NCBI GenBank assembly: GCA_001466705.2
Contig: LATX02000247.1
Coordinates: 1-64,000 of the forward strand
Reading direction: 5' to 3'
Source: Moniliophthora roreri
Taxonomy: Eukaryota; Basidiomycota; Agaricomycetes; Agaricales; Marasmiaceae
Length of the DNA stretch: 64,000 bases
The translations under genes were made by a program, and so were the position numbers. The notes beneath the pieces are model-generated. The model worked only from the letters and a program-made list of their open reading frames with translations, had not been told where the DNA came from and did not search any database. Positions 59,872 to 64,000 of the stretch are shown here, piece after piece (position 1 is the stretch's first letter; every line of letters begins with the position of its first letter).

Positions 59872-62008
59872 TCAGTCGCGAATCTCAGGGGGTGTACTGT
59901 CCCAAATAGGGCAGAGCTTCGACCAATCAGCTATGCAAGCGTTAGCTCGTCAGATACGGAGAAATATACAAACACAAAAACACATACGAGGAACTGGATT
60001 CGCGGCTTGGGCGTCTTGACTGTCTTCTGCAAAGACTACGGCTAGCCCACTATTCAAGTATGGTCAGTTTGAGACATACGAAGACCGGGGGGAGAATACC
60101 TACTCGACGAGGTGAAAGTCAATATGGCTAGGGGTGGTGTTTAGGACTAGCATAGCTAAGAGGAGGAACCAGATACACACCAATGTAAGATCCACGGTCC
60201 AGGATTATCAGTGACGAACCGAATCGTCGTCAAGTTGTTGCCTGCGACACCCACAGTATCACGTCGTACCTTGTGAGATATAAAGTGAGACCAAGACTTG
60301 ATCGCGTGAAAAAGACGATGACCTACAGGATCATTGAAATTATAGTCCGGGCTGTCGGCACTCTTGATCACATCGAATGTATGCTAAAGGTCTCGTCAGA
60401 ATTGACCCGGCGAGGACAAATGAAACATTAGATTTACACCATGTAGGTGCATTGGGTGAGGGCCACCAGGAGTGCCGTTATTAAACAGATTGATTTCAAT
60501 GACTTTGTTCCTTGGGAGGTCGTAAACACTGCCACTAGGTAGCAAATCATGCGCTGCTTGTGCTCCGCTAAGAATTTGAAGTAGAACAGGTACGTTCGGA
60601 GTAACAAACTGAGTTTGGTTAATCATAAAGATTGAGGGAAATATGAATCCCAGCGTCATGTTCAGAACCAAATCTGCACCTCCCGGAACCGGACGTCCTG
60701 GTACAGCAGAATTCCCATCAGGTGAGAGGAAATGTAAGTCTGTTTCGCGCAGCATCACAGTATCAGTTGCTTCCGTCGTATCAGGATCTATTTCCTTCGC
60801 ATCCTTATACCGCAATATAGCAGAATTGATCCCGTTCTCGAAGCCTCGAGTACCATTACCGGGTTCTGCACGAATCCAATAATTTCCAATGGGTTGGTCG
60901 GCGTTCAACACAAAGGAATAACGCTGTGCGGCGAGAATGATTAGTTTGTTAACAGTGACAGGCTTAACGCTGACGCCGTCAGCTTCAATGATAGTCATAT
61001 TGTGTCCGTCGATGGAGAATGTGTAGTTTGGATCGCAGGAAATGGAGATCAGGCGGAAACGATAGCGTTTGCCTGGGATGACATTCACAATAGCGAGAGG
61101 CGATGCAGGCTGTTTGGGAAGTCAGAGGTGGAAGACGACTGAAGAATGTGAACGTACATCTCCATCAACCCATCGACCTAAGCCGTTGATCAATGTCGAA
61201 TCAGCCTCTGGCGGTCCTTGGACTTGGGAAGCAAGGACTTCAGGGCTAGTCCGATGATACCAGTCGGCAAGAGTGATGATAGTGTTTTCTGGATAAAGCC
61301 CGTTAGAAATCAGACATTGAATTAAAGTAAACACAATCACCATCATCAATATCGTACAAATCCCGATGCGGATCCTGAGGATCGTATATAACAAGCGGTC
61401 CTCTCAATCCGTCACAATACTGTGCACGAAAGTGCGAATGATACCAATAAGTACCAGCTTGGTCGGGAACGGAGAACTGGTATTTGAAGGAATTGCCGGG
61501 AACGATTGGACACTGAGTGATAAATTCAGGACCGTCTGCCCAGTTGGTGCCACGTTGGAAGAGACCATGCCAGTGCTGCATATTCACGGGTAATTCTGTG
61601 AAGTGGTTGTAGTTACACATGAGCGGAACGTACAATTGTTGTGCTTCGGCCCATAGATGGATCAGTTAACTCGTCAATAACATTGAGTTGGAATTCGTCG
61701 CCCTAGTATGTGAATGGTTGGATCAAGAGGCTGTGAACGAGCAGAGAGAAATACACACCTTGTTGGCCCGGATAAGGGGCCCTGGGAAAGCAGCAGTACC
61801 ACTTGTCTGTCCGGCGAGGACAGTACTGTATTGTGAATAATGGTTAGCATATTGAAACACCGTGAACATGCACATCAAAAGCCTACTTTCTCTGGAATCC
61901 ATCGGGAGAGATCTGTTTATTGACAATATGCAGGTCTCCTGTGCGCGTAATTATCTCCACTGCTTGAGTGAGTGAACCAACTGCAGAGATAAATAAGAGG
62001 TAACGCAT
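59872..62008 (-). CDS. Laccase (secreted multicopper oxidase)
   Basis: It oxidises phenols with reduction of O2 to water, in lignin or pigment metabolism, outside the cell. Eleven exons: 62008-61887, 61825-61759, 61702-61634, 61575-61341, 61288-61158, 61109-60438, 60383-60327, 60269-60181, 60127-60104, 60049-59988, 59930-59872. They give 1587 nt (528 aa). The signal peptide is [16 protein letters not shown]. All four copper motifs are present: [15 protein letters not shown] (from residue 87), [17 protein letters not shown] (HSH 132-134), HPMHLHGHTFDV (from 426) and HCHIDFHLVDGLAVVF (from 480). The residue ten after the T1 Cys is Leu. The sequence between the second and third copper motifs has N-glycosylation sites. 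The last motif is split over three exons, one only 24 nt long. All introns are GT-AG. Confidence 0.95.
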
Positions 62009-62052
62009 GAGATGGAAACTCTAGGTGAGGGGAAATGTTTTCTATACACTCT

Positions 62053-62059
62053 TTATAAA
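62053..62059 (-). promoter_or_regulatory. TATA-like box of the laccase gene
   Basis: ATTTATAAAG on the minus strand, about 45-50 bp before the ATG. Assigned by position only. Confidence 0.35.
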
Positions 62060-63667
62060 TGAACGCGTCTATCCTTCTTGGGTCAGTGTCGGGTTCATGA
62101 CCGTTGTTCCTGGTAACGATCCAAATTTTGAGGTGTGCGCGTTCTTCAACCCAACACGTACAACGCGGGACGATCACAGCCCATATGAATAAATGGCTCT
62201 TTGAGTGATTGCGGCGCGTATGGTTCCTAAGGACGAGATTTTGAGTGCACAGCTTCCACGGGTAGCTAGGCTTGGTTGCGTGCTAGAGTGTTCTTAGCTT
62301 TGCTGGCTTCGAGCGTTTGAGATCCCAACCGATTCTCTCGGGAATGGTTTTATGTCTGGCACTGTAGCTTCCGTTAGTATTCAGAATAGTGCGGCAATTA
62401 AAGGGAAATTGGTTCATCACCGATTCTGCGGAAGGCTGAAAGGGATTTCATTTCGCGTTTGGAAGGCGCTTGACAAAGCCAAGTCAAAGCACATCGGTGC
62501 AGCATTCTAATCAAAGGGCTGACGGTGCGCTTGTACGCGATAATTATGGCTTGACCGCTTTGAGGTCACTACTATAGTGGTGGCGTCTGATGTCGGCGAT
62601 TGCGCTCCGCGGCCGGGTTACTTAGGTTTCAGTACAAATCATCTCTGAATTCAGATGAACAGCGGCATCGTTGGAAACCGTCGCAGGCACTTACAATTCC
62701 TACTTCTCCATGAAGATCAGGGAGTTCACACAGCTTTTGGTACATAGAACATACCGTCAGATGAAATCCACACCTCCGAAATACCAGCAAAAGAGGTGTA
62801 ATAGACAAACCATCGGGTCCAATGTGGCGCTCTTGCTATAGGATAGCGGGGACGGGAATGGGATGTGATAATTATGCGCCCACGGGTCACCAATGCAGTT
62901 GGTGTTCTTGTTCGAAATGAGGCTTACGGTGCATCGGGAAGACACAGTGATGTATAGGGCTGTAGAATCCGTCGCCAGCGCACGTTACCCAATAGGGAGA
63001 AATATTTTGGTTGGAGCTTGACTTGAACCTGACTAAACAAGCAAAGTCTGAGGATGTACGTCTGGAGAAAGCAGACCAAAAATTATCCAGTATCTCCAGC
63101 ATTCTCGATGATTCACTTATAATCCATCAAGTGATTACGAAGCAGTCAGGCAGGAGAAACAGCTAGGGGCTAGAGTGAAGGTCTTGCAAAAGCTGGAAGG
63201 CGGGCGTGATGGTAATGAGAATGCCTGCACAGAATATCAGTTAGCTGGGAAAGGGGAAGTATATATTTAGAATATAGACTATGGCTGACGTAGCTGACGT
63301 AGTATTGGAGTCGCCATAATTTCGATGCGAGTATGTGATGGCTTCGGACCGCTGAGATTAATATAGTATCGAGTATGAAAAGGAGAAGGGGATTATTGTG
63401 ATAATCAGAAACCGAGGAACGGCGGAATATGGGAGTCAAGAGTAAAGATGAAAGATAAGATAATCAGCCTAGATCCGGCTTACGGCCGAGGCCTTCCGGC
63501 ATTGATAGTGACGAGCAGCTCTTCCTTTTACCATCATGTTCCCCGCTCCCGAAGACCCTCGATACTGCACAGGAACCATATTGCAATGCTGTATTGGCAT
63601 AAGTACCTGCAACCTGTGTGGTAGTACGTCATTCGCCTCTCAGTCTGGAACCAAAGATGACGTTTTA
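62060..63667. other. Laccase upstream region, no gene seen
   Basis: Short ORFs without motifs. Part of this must hold the laccase promoter. A tandem GCTGACGTAGCTGACGTAG lies at about 63284-63302. Confidence 0.4.
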
Positions 63668-63976
63668 TCAATTTATAGGTGCCCTGAAAGGGCCGATTTC
63701 TTTTCCGAAGAAAAGCATACAATTGCGAGGAGTTGCGAGGGCGGGATGGAAGGATTCTATGCGCCGACGTCGGGATTGACTGGATTCCGAAAGACTAGTC
63801 CACCCACAGCGGAGTTTACGACTGAGAGCCACCGAAGAATAACTGAGAAGATAACCTGAAGATATACCGCCTTTTATTCCGCTTACAACAATACCTGGAC
63901 TTCCGTATCGAGAGGAACCATTACCATTTGCCGCTGTCGGACTCATATCTCGTACGGAGATTTTGAATTCGGTCAT
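63668..63976 (-). CDS. Possible first exon of a minus-strand gene
   Basis: The frame starts MTEFKISVRDMSPTAANGNG, a composition typical of fungal protein starts, with the ATG at 63976 near the window edge. The later part (from about residue 40) looks less coding, and a GTATAT donor at about 63871 may end the exon. The family is not recognised. Further exons to the left could not be assigned. Confidence 0.3.
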   Translation of the reverse strand: MTEFKISVRDMSPTAANGNGSSRYGSPGIVVSGIKGGISSGYLLSYSSVALSRKLRCGWTSLSESSQSRRRRIESFHPALATPRNCMLFFGKEIGPFRAPIN

Positions 63977-64000
63977 CTTTTCTTTCGAATTCTGACACGT

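Overview
The window looks like nuclear DNA of a mushroom-forming basidiomycete (Agaricomycetes). The genes are broken by many short introns of about 47-61 nt with GT-AG (once GC-AG) ends. The families are typical of that group: F-box/leucine-rich proteins, a secreted laccase, a multi-pass membrane protein of the expanded fungal type, a DUF262 (GmrSD-like) protein and jacalin-type lectins. There is no bacterial-style operon, rRNA, complete tRNA or CRISPR array.

Layout. 0.3-2.1 kb: an F-box gene on the minus strand, cut by a 937-bp transposon with a 9-bp target duplication. 5.4-6.9 kb: an F-box gene with one GC-AG intron. 6.9-13.3 kb: no secure gene. 13.3-15.9 kb: a five-exon PLC-like phosphodiesterase. 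17.9-19.2 kb: a multi-exon membrane protein. 21.1-26.6 kb: a dense array of diverged repeat modules carrying many perfect or near-perfect hairpins. 29.1-46 kb: a segmentally duplicated region with three intact eight-exon lectin paralogs (A and B on plus, C on minus, B and C tail to tail), a Tc1/mariner-type MITE and further duplicated blocks. 47.4-49.7 kb: a DUF262 gene with a one-base frame problem in a C homopolymer. 51.6-52 kb: a distant copy of the hairpin module. 57.7-59.1 kb: a third F-box gene. 59.9-62.0 kb: an intact 11-exon laccase of 528 residues. The remaining stretches hold weak ORFs and duplicated non-coding blocks.

How it fits together. The genes do not form one obvious pathway. 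F-box proteins (SCF ubiquitin-ligase adaptors), laccase (secreted phenol oxidation) and the lectins are independent members of expanded, fast-evolving families, in a neighbourhood rich in duplications and transposons. The most unusual signal is the hairpin array. Six copies of one hairpin share the same outer arms, while their middle and inner stems differ in sequence but stay self-complementary. Neighbouring hairpin slots do the same, including in a copy 25 kb away. That is either selection for a DNA/RNA structure or repeated template-switch repair of palindromes; the sequence alone cannot decide which. The second notable item is the lectin family, which joins a jacalin-like domain to a C-terminal part with long hydrophobic stretches that I do not recognise.

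All exon coordinates were worked out by hand from splice signals and frame continuity. Where the spliced lengths are exact multiples of three this is stated.
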